Source of the DNA: Prostheceraeus crozeri
Lineage: Eukaryota; Platyhelminthes; Polycladida; Euryleptidae
Direction: 5' to 3'
Assembly: GCA_907163375.1 (NCBI GenBank)
Contig: CAJQUW010001438.1
Location: forward strand, 62,001 to 126,000
Length of the DNA stretch: 64,000 bases
Numbering within the stretch: position 1 is the first letter of the stretch; every line of letters begins with the position of its first letter. The notes below the pieces were generated by a model, which was not told where the DNA came from, searched no databases, and worked only from the letters and a program-made list of their open reading frames with translations. Shown in pieces: positions 46,297-56,199 of the stretch. Both the position numbers and the translations under genes were made by a program.

Positions 46297-49200
46297 ATGA
46301 CACAGGTACGTTCAATTACATGTGAACGTACACAATGTGAGAACGGTCACAATTGTGACGTGTTATTTATTCATTGATTATTATTGCCTTGACAACTGAT
46401 GTGTGGTGGTGAGGGTTTGATCCTGCCAATTGACAGAGTCGCGTAAGTGGCTCGTAGCTCAGTTGGTTAGAGCGCAGGTCTAGTTAACCTTGGTCGTAGG
46501 TTCGAATCCTACCAGCCACACATCTTTTGCATGGCAATTTGATCTATCGTTTATTTAATTTCATTGTTGTTAATGATAGTAATTTATATAGATTATGTGA
46601 TACAGTATTGCGAATATCATTATTTAAATGCTGCATAGATTATATCATCTGCCAATGATTGTGTTTCAGGTACTTAAGATATCGGCAACTGAAAATGGTA
46701 AGATCAAATTTTTGAAGGTGAAGCCAATAGAGGAATTTGTAAGAGAAGGTGAGTGATTCGGGCTGAGTCATTAAATCTCGAATCAGATGGCTATTATTAT
46801 TATTATAACCCAAATACAAAATCTTTTCACAGCGGACTTAAATGTAATTTTTTTCATTTAAACCTGGTAAGTAAATCTCATTGGAGTTGCATGCATTAGA
46901 AAATGACATTCAAGTCCTCTAACAATTAATATAAATACTCTCTTTCATACTTATTTCGCTTTCGAAAGCTATTCTTGCTCCACTTGACAAATTGAGCACA
47001 ATTTTACTAAAGAAGAGGAAAACTGTGACTGATATGATCATCGCAACAGATACCACAAAGAAATTTATTCAACGTCTATTCAAAAATGCGGAAAGTGTTA
47101 TTTCTGATGCTCGGGTGAAAGTCAAAAAGTTGAACTTAAGTCCACCTGGATTATCGATCGACCGATCACTCCGTTTTGAATCCTCCTCAGCAGACTATCA
47201 GCAAGGAATAGATAAATACTTCAGAACTGAGTTCTATGAAGTTTTTGACTTTCAATGACGCAAATCTCGGCATGTTTTAATCAAGAATCAACAATATGTG
47301 ATCATAGAATCTGCTTTACTTCACACCGAAAATGAAAACGTTTCTAGACCTTCTGCATATCCCGAGTTCGATAAAGAGCACCTGATCATGCAGCTTAGAA
47401 AGTTTAAAGATCAGTATTTGTATTCTGTTATCTAGTGTTGAGGAGGTACTGGCTATAATCATGAATTTTCCATATGAACTGGGAATGCTGCATGATGAAG
47501 TAATAAAACTGAATTTTTGAATGTCATAGCTATTCGGCAACCGCCGAAAGAAGTCTCAGCGTTTTAAGACGCATGAAATATAAAACATGGCTACGATCTA
47601 CGATGCGACAGGAAAGATTGAATCATTAAGCGATCCTCAATACTCACAGAAATCGAATTGATGAGATTGACTTTGGTCGCGTTTGTAATAACTTTATTAC
47701 CTATCGTTTATCACGTGTGTCGCAGATTGGACTGTTCAATACTTATTGAAATTTTCATGAAATCGGTTTCTGTTGATGAACTGTTCACCAATTTTTGATT
47801 CATTTATGTAATACTACATGTACTAGGCCTATGCCCATATCCATAGAATGAATACATGATCTTACCAATGGCTACATGTGCAAAAGCATGAAATTATATC
47901 ATCTTTGAACATGCTATTACCGTAATGTAGTCATGTTTTAACATTAAATTCAAATATTATAATTTTGGTAAAAAAAGTGGCACCTGATATGCAACCACAC
48001 ACATGTATACATTTTCATTTCTATGACTGTTTCTTATATTTACTTCTACTTTTGCTTGAATTTTTCTTATTACTTTCGAAGTTGTCTAATTTCATTATTT
48101 ATATTATTTCAGGGAAAGAGTTGTTAGGGATTTCTGCTTCTGTAACCCTCTATACAGACGGTTTAGAAGTCGAAACCGATGATGGCCCGATCTGGGCAGC
48201 CCAGGCCGGAACAGTCATATACTTCAAAGATCGACAGCAACATTCCGTCGACATTCCCACAACAGCAACAAATGATGAAAATTCACTGGAGCCTTGGCCC
48301 TTGATTTACGTGTTGCCGCCAGTTGACCCCACCGTGCGACAGCAGATAGCAAGTTGGAGAACCAAGGAGGAGGCAAACAAACTGAAGTCAACGGCTAGCT
48401 TCTGCAAGTCATTCCTCTACCCAATCGTTGACGACATTGCGAGATACGTGGGGAATGAAAGGTAGAACAGTTAACGGAAACTAAATTTTTCAACAGCTGT
48501 TGACATAGCAAAATTGGACAATTCATATTTTTATGGCAAAATTTCATAAATTATACTTGAATTTCAATTACACAAGCTGCATACTTCTACAAATGAGGAT
48601 ATACTTCACGCCTCTCTGCGCCATACCCGTAAGATGTTCCAAAAAGTCAGACTTTCAAAAAATTAAAAGTCATGAAATGATCATATTACAAAATTGTCAT
48701 AAGGAAATTTTATATTTCAAATTACATTTTCAATTTGTGTAAATACTTGTGTTTACTGTGATTTATTTTATTGATTGATTTTGAATTTTATTCCCGAAAG
48801 ATGCACAACGAAATGCATGTTGGAGCATTTTGGGGTGGAGGCTTGATCTTGAATGCTAATCCCTCTACTGTTTCACTTGTGACAAATGCCTAATGAGTAG
48901 AAGGTGATTGATAGCCGAAGATACATTGGAGAACGTCGTGTCTCCGTTTAGATACCTGCATAGGCGGCTACACTGTTTTCTCGTAGAAAATATTGCAGGA
49001 AATAATAAATAAACACTATTTCATGTTGATATATTCACGTTTTATTATTTTACCGGTTGATGAAAACAGAAACCGGTGTTGAAGGCACAGTAGGTTGCTT
49101 TAAAAGTAGTGTTACATATCCACTGTACAGTCTTGTATCTTCCAAATATCCAGATGATTCATAGTTTATATACCAGTTCTCATAGTGAATATGTTCTTTA

Positions 49201-52200
49201 TTGCGGATTTTAGGAAAACTAATAATTGACCCAAGACCCAAGATCCAGACTTGATTGCATGACTGACGTAATTTTGGACACATTGCAATTTTGATCACAA
49301 AATGGCTTGATATTCAGACTAACTTGTCGTCCATTAATCTGCGATTTAATGAATGCGAACTAATTAATGAGAGATAATACTCCAAACATTAATCCTAATA
49401 CAATGTAGTACATGTTCACATTTATTGTCAAATGCATGCAGATAAGCTTTTACACAAAAGCATGTATATCTATATCTTTCTTCCAGGTATCTTCGTTCAT
49501 GGCAATACAAAGCCATAGGTGATGCCATTAGAACACAATTTCCATTGCTCATGGATAAAGATGAGTCATGGGTAAGCAACAAAGATAATTCCATTACTAA
49601 ATTGTATTTTGTTAAATTTTGTCGTCGCCATCCTTCATCGGAAATCTAAGATGTATAGTAGTGTAATAAGTTATGAGAAGGGCTACGTCTTTACATGGGA
49701 AATAATCTTATTGTGATCATTCTGTCCGTAATGACATAAAATGCATGATAGAGAAGTCTGCGATTGTCATCAAATTTTGGCTCATAAAAGGAGCTTTACA
49801 CACTGAGTAATTATAAATTCATTCAAATCAAGAGACCATTCGTATCTATCAAATTGAGTATGTTCGATAAGCGGTTACCATTTGCTTTAGATGTACATCT
49901 GAAACGTTACATTTCTCATTAATCAGTATTCACAGGAATATGTAAAAGAGCTAATTTGATGATATGAATCATGATTATTGAATGATTTTTTTGCAGAGTC
50001 CCCATTGATCGATATTGAAGTATTGCAGTTAGTAAAAAGAGTGGACAAATTTAGGAAAGTCACGGACTGCGATCAGAATTCTAATAAATAAATATTCTAA
50101 TATCATTAAGAATTCTGATACTAGAATTAATCGTAAATTACCGGAGTTTTCCACTTAATATACCCGGTAAAGTGGAAAATGACGAAATTACAGAATAAGT
50201 TTGGATAAGGTTAACATACCCGGGTATATTAAGTGGAGACACCACAAAATAAGCATATTCAATACATGAGATGCAATTCGTCACTTAAAGTAACTATAAT
50301 GTATTACATGCGCTTATAATTTGATACATATGAGTTTCAAACTATAAACTGTAATGAAAAAAAATCACAATTTGAATGTAATTTATCACAATTGTTAGGG
50401 TATAAAATGAGCAATGCCGTAATAAGCATCTGAATAACAGAATCACAGTTCTTTGGTGTAGGCTACAGTAGGGTTTTCAATCCCGGGATTATGTAATATC
50501 TGTTCTTAGGCAGTTAGTAGCTGTATGAAGATGAAGTAGCAAGGCTGTAGACAAGTAACATGGCGTAACAGATGCAATGCGTGAAACGTGGATGCTAACC
50601 CTATGCAAAAACTAAATTCAGACTTCCCACGATCAACTTAACGAAAGACACCTAAGTTGCAAACTCGAAACAGAGCTACTTGCATGCACAACTGCATAGA
50701 ATAACTGAATAATATACTAGTATTGTCTATCTCAACTAATTGACATAAAAAATGAAAAAATGTATGTTCAGGCAGTCGAGAGAAGGAAAGAGAGAGAGAG
50801 CGTTATACATACAGGGGTACAATATCTAATGAAGTTTTAAATCGATTAGTACACAATATCGGGCTTTCACCAGACAGAAAAATCGCGGGATTTGCATTTC
50901 GATTTGAAAATCTCATACCAGGTTTTAATGCGACAACGCATGTTGTGTGTGATAACCAGATACATTTGTTGTTATAGTTTGTGTCTGCATGTGAAAAGAT
51001 AACTTTATATTATATTAATTCATGGGCAGTAAGGCACATGTCTATCTGATATCATTAGTTGTATTGTACAGTGTATCGTTCAAAATGCTCATCAACGAAT
51101 ATAAAACAACGTCTAGTATTGTTCAGCCTACGCCAGGCTAAGAAAACCATCGGTAAATGAATTAAGCTTGCTAATCCCGAGATCAGAAAAAGTCGGGATT
51201 TTGAAAACCCTAGTTTACAGGTAATTAGACTTATTACTTCGCCTAATCCTTTTCCGGTGTGATCACATGCGAACCCAAGATGGGTGCTTGATTTACAAAA
51301 ATCAGCAGAAGTGTTATTTCCAAGAAAGACGTTGGATTCTACAAAGACATAATGACAGTTTGGCGGGAGTTAATAGACCCGGGTATATCAACTGGCACTA
51401 ACTTCCACTTAACATACCCGGATATATTAAGTGGAAAACTCCGGTACATGTATGGATCAACAATTAACTATATTAACGGTCAAAGGCTGAATAACAGTGT
51501 ATTCAGTGTATGATTGCATATGTTACAATATCGAGTGTTGTGCTATATTCCACTCAACACAAAATTTGTCGCATAAAACTTCAAGATGATGTAACATCCT
51601 CTATTTCAGGAGGTATTGAAGTTCAAATTTATTAAAAGAATTCAGTACATGCGGACAAAGATGGACTCCGAAAAGATCCTCGAAATGCGGCAACGATATG
51701 AGAAGATTAAAGAGAATTACAGGAAGCGTAAGAGCCAAGAAGCCCAGATCCGAACAGGAAAGAAACAGTAAGGGAAATGATTATTGATCAGTAATGATTA
51801 GTGGGATGCGTTAAAGAGTACTTGAACACTGTATCAAGTACATTGAATAATGTATCAAGACATTTCTTGTTTACATCATGCTCATGTAGCCTATACGTGT
51901 AAGTGCGTTGAGCTGGAGGATCGTGAGTACTAAGCATGTTACTTTGGCACGTGACAACGCTTGACTGATTGGCATATGTGATCAGCTAAGTAGCCTATAA
52001 TTCAATATCTAAGATCAAAGTTATACTTATTTTAATTGTTCTACGCCAAAATTTACTGTTGACCACGTTTTCACTGCAGCTATTGATTAGCCTAAGATAT
52101 CCACAGCTGTTTTGAGAGTCAAGGCTTGTTTTGTTGCGGTAGGCGTATTTCTGACACAAGCGGATAAAACTAAAAAAATAATCAAGTGCTAGGGTCTTGC

Positions 52201-52812
52201 AAATAAACAATTAATCATTTTCAATAAAGCTTTCTTACATACCGTAATATCTGGGGTTACATTGTAACAGAAAACATCGCAAAACCGCTTCCTTAGTGCC
52301 AAATGTCCTTGACTTTCAAAAATACTGTTTCGCACGTATTTAAAAGGAAGAGTGAATGCCAATCTAAATATAACACATGTTGTTTAGCTATAAGTAAGCA
52401 TAATTGTTTTTCATAAACTATATTTTTCCTGATGATCCAAGCTACGAAATTAAGAATTGATGAAAGGAGTCCACTAGGTCTCAGAGGGCATAGAAAAGCT
52501 GAAGTATCTGAGGTTTAAAATGAATTGTCTATGAAAATCAAGCTTGTACTATAATGAGGCTTGCATGAATGTTTTGGAAGTTTGAAATATATATTTTGTA
52601 TTTCAGCGCCACCGTTAAGATGCATGAAGAGACGTTTGGAATGTTCTCTTGGAGGATACTGCCCTTGACAGGTAAGTTTTAGTCATCTACCCATCATTGC
52701 CAATTACAATTACTCCTGTAGTGAATGCCAGATTATTATTATTCCACACCATAATAATGCATTATCATCACTGATGTCTTCCTTTTTCTATTTTACAGCA
52801 CTCCAGCCATAG
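46297..52812 (+). CDS. spliced gene, N-terminal CIDE-N/ubiquitin-like domain and a YKAIGDAI-type C-terminal domain
   Basis: Seven coding exons join in phase with GT-AG borders: 46297-46305, 46670-46748, 48113-48461, 49487-49571, 51610-51767, 52607-52671 and 52799-52812. Together they are 759 nt, 252 residues, and an AATAAA lies 12 bases after the stop. Residues 1-70 (VLKISATENGKIKFLKV, ASVTLYTDGLEVETDDG, AGTVIYF) look like a CIDE-N/PB1-type ubiquitin fold. A middle block has WPLIYVLPPVDP. The C-terminal block WQYKAIGDAIRTQFPLL and RIQYMRTKM is followed by a basic coiled stretch and MHEETFGMF. This architecture is familiar from high-copy uncharacterised proteins of molluscs and cnidarians, often near transposons. 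An extra exon at 46969-47258 could also join exon 2 in phase and would give a shorter product. Function unknown. A protein-interaction or DNA-binding role is only inferred. No stop interrupts the model. Confidence 0.7.
46447..46520 (+). tRNA. tRNA-Thr(AGT)-like gene
   Basis: Starts GTGGCTCGTAGCTCAGTTGG (A box) and ends TTCGAATCCTACCAGCCACA (B box GGTTCGAATCC). The D arm GCTC/GAGC and the T arm GTAGG/CCTAC pair perfectly. The anticodon loop reads CTAGTTA with AGT at positions 34-36. The acceptor stem has one mismatch or an extra base at position 7, and the anticodon stem one mismatch, so it may be a pseudogene. It lies in the first intron of the spliced gene. Confidence 0.65.
50141..51444. mobile_element. 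TA-flanked MITE (outer), Tc1/mariner-like
   Basis: Inverted ends CCGGAGTTTTCCACTTAATA (50141) and TTAAGTGGAAAACTCCGG (ends 51444), with TA at 50139-50140 and 51445-51446. Subterminal CCCGGGTATATTAAGTGG-type repeats recur inside both ends. Without the nested element (50469-51212) it would be about 550 bp. It lies in intron 4 of the spliced gene. Confidence 0.85.
50469..51212. mobile_element. nested hAT-like MITE
   Basis: Inverted ends TAGGGTTTTCAATCCCG (50469) and CGGGATTTTGAAAACCCTA (ends 51212), flanked by GGCTACAG (50461-50468) and GTTTACAG (51213-51220), an 8-bp duplication with two differences. The tips and duplication length fit hAT. It has no coding and is inserted within the TA-flanked MITE. 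Confidence 0.8.
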
Positions 52813-53321
52813 AAATCGACAACAATAAAACCTCTAGAACGGAGGTTAAGCTTCATGCAATGCACAATAACGGCACATAAATCGCACGCATTTTCACTTA
52901 GATACACCTGTCAACGGCTGTATCATTGGGTTAGAATCAGTCACATGCGTAAATCTAAGCTTTTCATTGGTCATTCATGCCCCAACTTAGTTCCCCCGGA
53001 TGTGCCACGACCTTGAGTCAATTTCCATTCTGGTCAACTTCAGATAAACAATATATTTCTATGACTCCAGTTGGATCAGTTTATTAAGATGAAGCGGACG
53101 GGTGCATGAATACGTCAGCATTGTGAGTTGATAAATGTAATTCAACACACTGAAGGTTGTAATTCATGGCTCTATTGTGTATTCTATTGCGTAGCTACTT
53201 CCATTGCAAGTGACCTTCAGAATTGACTTCATTTTGTGACTTCAGTGATTTTATCTCGGTGACCTAATGACTTGTAATTTTGTATTTAAAGATTGTTTTA
53301 ACTTTGTTTGCTTGAATTCAC

Positions 53322-53365
53322 CTGAGGATGGCAAATGATTTGCTGAAACATGTTGTGCGCTCCTA
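53322..53365 (+). ncRNA. degenerate hammerhead-like motif
   Basis: CAC-CTGAGGA, a hairpin GCAAA/TTTGC, then GAAA, palindromic CATG, TT and GTG that pairs with the opening CAC. The stem II base is irregular, so it is probably inactive. It precedes the (AT)n tract. Confidence 0.4.
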
Positions 53366-53406
53366 ACAATCTTGTTTTCAATTTCAATAACTTTGGGCTA
53401 TTTCCG

Positions 53407-53409
<3 letters not shown>

Positions 53410-53461
<52 letters not shown>
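53410..53461. repeat. (AT)n microsatellite, left of retrozyme
   Basis: About 50 bp of pure AT. The matching tract at 53967-54016 lies on the other side of the ribozyme dimer. Confidence 0.95.
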
Positions 53462-53464
<3 letters not shown>

Positions 53465-53490
53465 TTATCAAATCTCAACAGATGTAGCCA

Positions 53491-53532
53491 CCACGAGACA
53501 TGTTTCGGCCTGTTGGGCCTCATCAGTCGTGA
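53491..53532 (-). ncRNA. type I hammerhead ribozyme, unit 1
   Basis: On the minus strand: stem I CACGA/TCGTG, core CTGATGA, stem II GGCC-CAACA-GGCC, GAAA, stem III CATG, then T and C at the cleavage position. All invariant core bases are present. The loopless CATG stem III is typical of minimal hammerheads that act as dimers. Confidence 0.88.
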
Positions 53533-53535
53533 GTA

Positions 53536-53597
53536 GGCTTGAACCAGCGACGTTGGAGCTAGAGGACGTGCAAGCATACCCTCTAACCACAAGGCCA
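53536..53597 (-). promoter_or_regulatory. tRNA-like Pol III promoter of retrozyme unit 1
   Basis: A-box-like TGGCCTTGTGGTTAGAGGG (53579-53597) and B-box GGTTCAAGCC (53536-53545), spaced as in a tRNA gene. The ribozyme begins only about 4 nt after the B box. Confidence 0.7.
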
Positions 53598-53793
53598 CCG
53601 GACCATCTGTTGAGAGCGTGAATTAGCCAGGAAGGCACTGCTTTAACGCAGACACGTGGAGGACGGACTGCTTTCTGCAATCACTTAATACCACATCCGA
53701 GATTGAGGCGCTTCACGCAGGCGCTACTCATTACATGTTCAGGCAAGTAACCTGGCAATTGATAAATTTATCAAATCTCAACAGATGTAACCA

Positions 53794-53835
53794 CCACGAG
53801 ACATGTTTCGGCCTGTTGGGCCTCATCAGTCGTGG
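53794..53835 (-). ncRNA. type I hammerhead ribozyme, unit 2
   Basis: Same core as unit 1. Stem I is CCACGA/TCGTGG (6 bp, one better than unit 1). All conserved residues are intact. Confidence 0.88.
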
Positions 53836-53838
53836 GTA

Positions 53839-53900
53839 GGTTTGAACCAGCGACGTTGGAGATAGAGGACGTGCAAGCATACCCTCTAACCACAAGGCCA
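53839..53900 (-). promoter_or_regulatory. tRNA-like Pol III promoter of retrozyme unit 2
   Basis: A-box-like sequence at 53882-53900 identical to unit 1. B box GGTTCAAACC at 53839-53848 has one change. Confidence 0.65.
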
Positions 53901-53966
53901 CCGGACCATCTGTTGAGAGAATGAATTAGCCAGGAAGGCACTGCTTTAACGCAGGCACGTCGAGGG

Positions 53967-54016
<50 letters not shown>
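53967..54016. repeat. (AT)n microsatellite, right of retrozyme
   Basis: About 48 bp of AT immediately after the truncated second unit. Confidence 0.95.
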
Positions 54017-54018
<2 letters not shown>

Positions 54019-54661
54019 CAAATAACAACATGACGCGAAACGTCTTTTAACTAATCATGATAGATATTGATTCTATTAATTCTAAATTAGGAACGTCATT
54101 CAACCCACTCAGAGCCTCAATTGCAACGATATCTCATGGACATTTGAATATCTGGTAATCTGAACAGGAAACGTTTGGTTACGACGAAAATTTAGAACGA
54201 TATTCTATGCTTTATTTCTGCTCGTTTGAAATCCAAAAATAATATACAATTATACTAATATACAAATCACTATTGGATTCATCAAGCATTTGTTTCAAGT
54301 TCTTTTGGATTTTTGTTTTAAATGAATTTATTATTTGGTTTTGTGTATAGGAATAGCATTTAGTTAATACGATTAAGACAAAATATGTCGCAGATGTCAA
54401 CCAAGGAGAGGTGTTGGTGAATTATTGCGCTAGGAAATATAAGTTGTCATAGGTGTCGATTGAAAATCTACGGGAGATACTGACCATATAATTCTCTCGT
54501 AATTGAAGGCAACAGAAATATCAGTTTATCATATTTCCTTGATCGTATTTCCGTTGTATGGAAGTTTATTATTGAAAGAGATTATATAGAAGCTTATCTT
54601 ACAAAACATTAATTGTCCAAATATGCAGATGTCAAAGGATTTTTATTCTTTGATTTTGCAG

Positions 54662-55924
54662 TCCGGTGTTAACGTTAATTTCAATTGCGCGATGTCCGAT
54701 GTGGAGATTAAACAGAAGCTGGAGGAATCACTTTCTGTTCGCAAGAACTCTGCGATGAACGAAACCGTCTTCCAAGAAGTGCTTAACTGCCCACAACTGC
54801 GCCTTCCTGAATATGTGAGTGTTCTCTTTGCAGACAACTATATCACATAAACTATGTTTTATGTTTCTCGTTTTTTTCTTTTTATTCCAGCTTTTAACAT
54901 CGTTCTGACATAAGTATTTCTCTTTTACTTGTCTTAATCTGCTATAAACGGAACGTCAAGGTGCCTATCAACTAGTCTATGCCACACTTATTGGGATCTT
55001 AAATTAGTTTAATAAACATTCCTTTTTTTAAATTCATCTCTAGAAGATGTGATTTAAATAGTCTTAAGAACAAGGTTTTGCATTCCAACCATTTGCTTTG
55101 CTCACAACAGAGTATAAAACTACCTTTCAAACACGACTGATAATTTCAAGGTCAGTAAGCATCGAAATGGCATTTAAATGCATAATTTATTCCATTCAAA
55201 TATTTTCAATTTTCATAGCAGGAATTGTGGTGTCCTAGAGACTAGAATGAAAAGACAATGTTAATTTTTTGAATTAGACTCCGCAAGACATAGTCAAATG
55301 GCCTGATATATTTCGCCGGTCCTCCTAAGCTCTAGTTATAGTATTTCGTTTAGGGACTGAACAGTGATCGATGATAACCTGGAATATGAATTACCGCATA
55401 TTTCCACTATTAAGGAATCTTCCTCTTTGAGGCATGTCCCAAGACATCTTCCTCTGTTAAGGTATCTTAACAGATTAAGGTGTTTCTTTAAACGTTATTA
55501 TATAGACTATTTTATTCATACACAATGTGCACTGTCGGATTGGAAATCGTCGGTGTTGGTGCTACCCATCTCAGTTAAAATTTCACTCTAGCTCTCGATT
55601 CCGAGCAGAGACTGAATTATATGTGCTTAGGTCTGAATAACGGAAGGACCCAGATTCAGGTGATCTTTTATTTATATTTATCAAAATTATACTGTCGAAC
55701 GTTTTCGGTTATCGTTCACTAGCCATGTTCACGACAAATTAACAGAGACGCTGTATCTGAACATACGGTAAAAACACATGATGCAAGCATTGCCATTAAT
55801 TGCATTTTTCTGTAAACTGATTTACATTTTCCATCTATGAAATTCCTTCTAATATTCCCATTTCCTTCCACAGCTCATGTTTGAAGCATCATTGATGCTA
55901 CGTGCGCGCGTATTGCGCAAATGA
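54662..55924 (+). CDS. two exon-like blocks (54662-54814, 55874-55924), distal part of a related gene
   Basis: The first block follows TTTGATTTTGCAG, is exactly 51 codons (SGVNVNFNCAMSDVEIKQKL, VFQEVLNCPQLRLPEY) and ends at a GTGAGT donor. The second follows TTCCTTCCACAG and continues in phase 0 (LMFEASLMLRARVLRK) to TGA at 55922. The order resembles the C-terminal region that follows the 'M-E-TF--R' motif in the family of the upstream spliced gene ('v-yP-L--P--L--Ef'). However, the upstream exon 52607-52671 ends in a phase that would run into a stop on direct joining, so they may belong to a longer isoform with a missing exon or to a decayed tail. Confidence 0.4.
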
Positions 55925-56199
55925 AAAATCCCCGTACCAGCTTGGGGACTTTCGATCCACGCAAGATAGAGTTAGAGCTTTTGCGCGCCTACCGAATTTT
56001 GGGCTTGCCGTTTTCCCGCAGATTGGAGCTGAAGGAGGCTCCAAACAGCTTGAGTAAGTTTTTTACTTTAATTGACTTGTTGGACTTGAATATTATTTCA
56101 AATTTTATTTTATTTGCAGTTGGCACTCTTTCGATGTCATTTTTGACAGTGGTGGCCAAGACAAAGGAAGCAGCCTCGGCCTTCTTCTCCGAAGGAAAT
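55920..56199 (+). CDS. two further exon-like blocks, unrecognised
   Basis: 55921-56055 reads KNPRTSLGTFDPRKIELELL to KEAPNSL and ends at GA|GTAAGT. 56120-56199 follows TTTATTTGCAG and continues in phase (GTLSMSFLTVVAKTKEAASA, then FFSEGN) to a GTAAGT donor. Splice signals are good, but the beginning and end of the gene are unclear and no family is recognised. Confidence 0.3.

Larger units (their letters stand above)
53462..53966 (-). mobile_element. tandem hammerhead retroelement (retrozyme), 303-bp units, 1.7 copies
   Basis: Two direct copies with a 303-bp period (ribozyme at 53491 and 53794) lie between two (AT)n tracts. Each carries, read on the minus strand, a tRNA-like segment, a type I hammerhead ribozyme and an 11-bp inverted repeat enclosing both. 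Unit 1 is complete. Unit 2 is cut off at GGCACGTCGAGG by the right (AT)n tract. Copies differ at only a handful of positions. Animal retrozymes are known as non-autonomous elements of this size, often arranged as dimers and thought to be mobilised by Penelope-like elements. The Pol III-type promoter here is seen in the sequence. Mobilisation by Penelope-like elements is inference. Confidence 0.85.
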
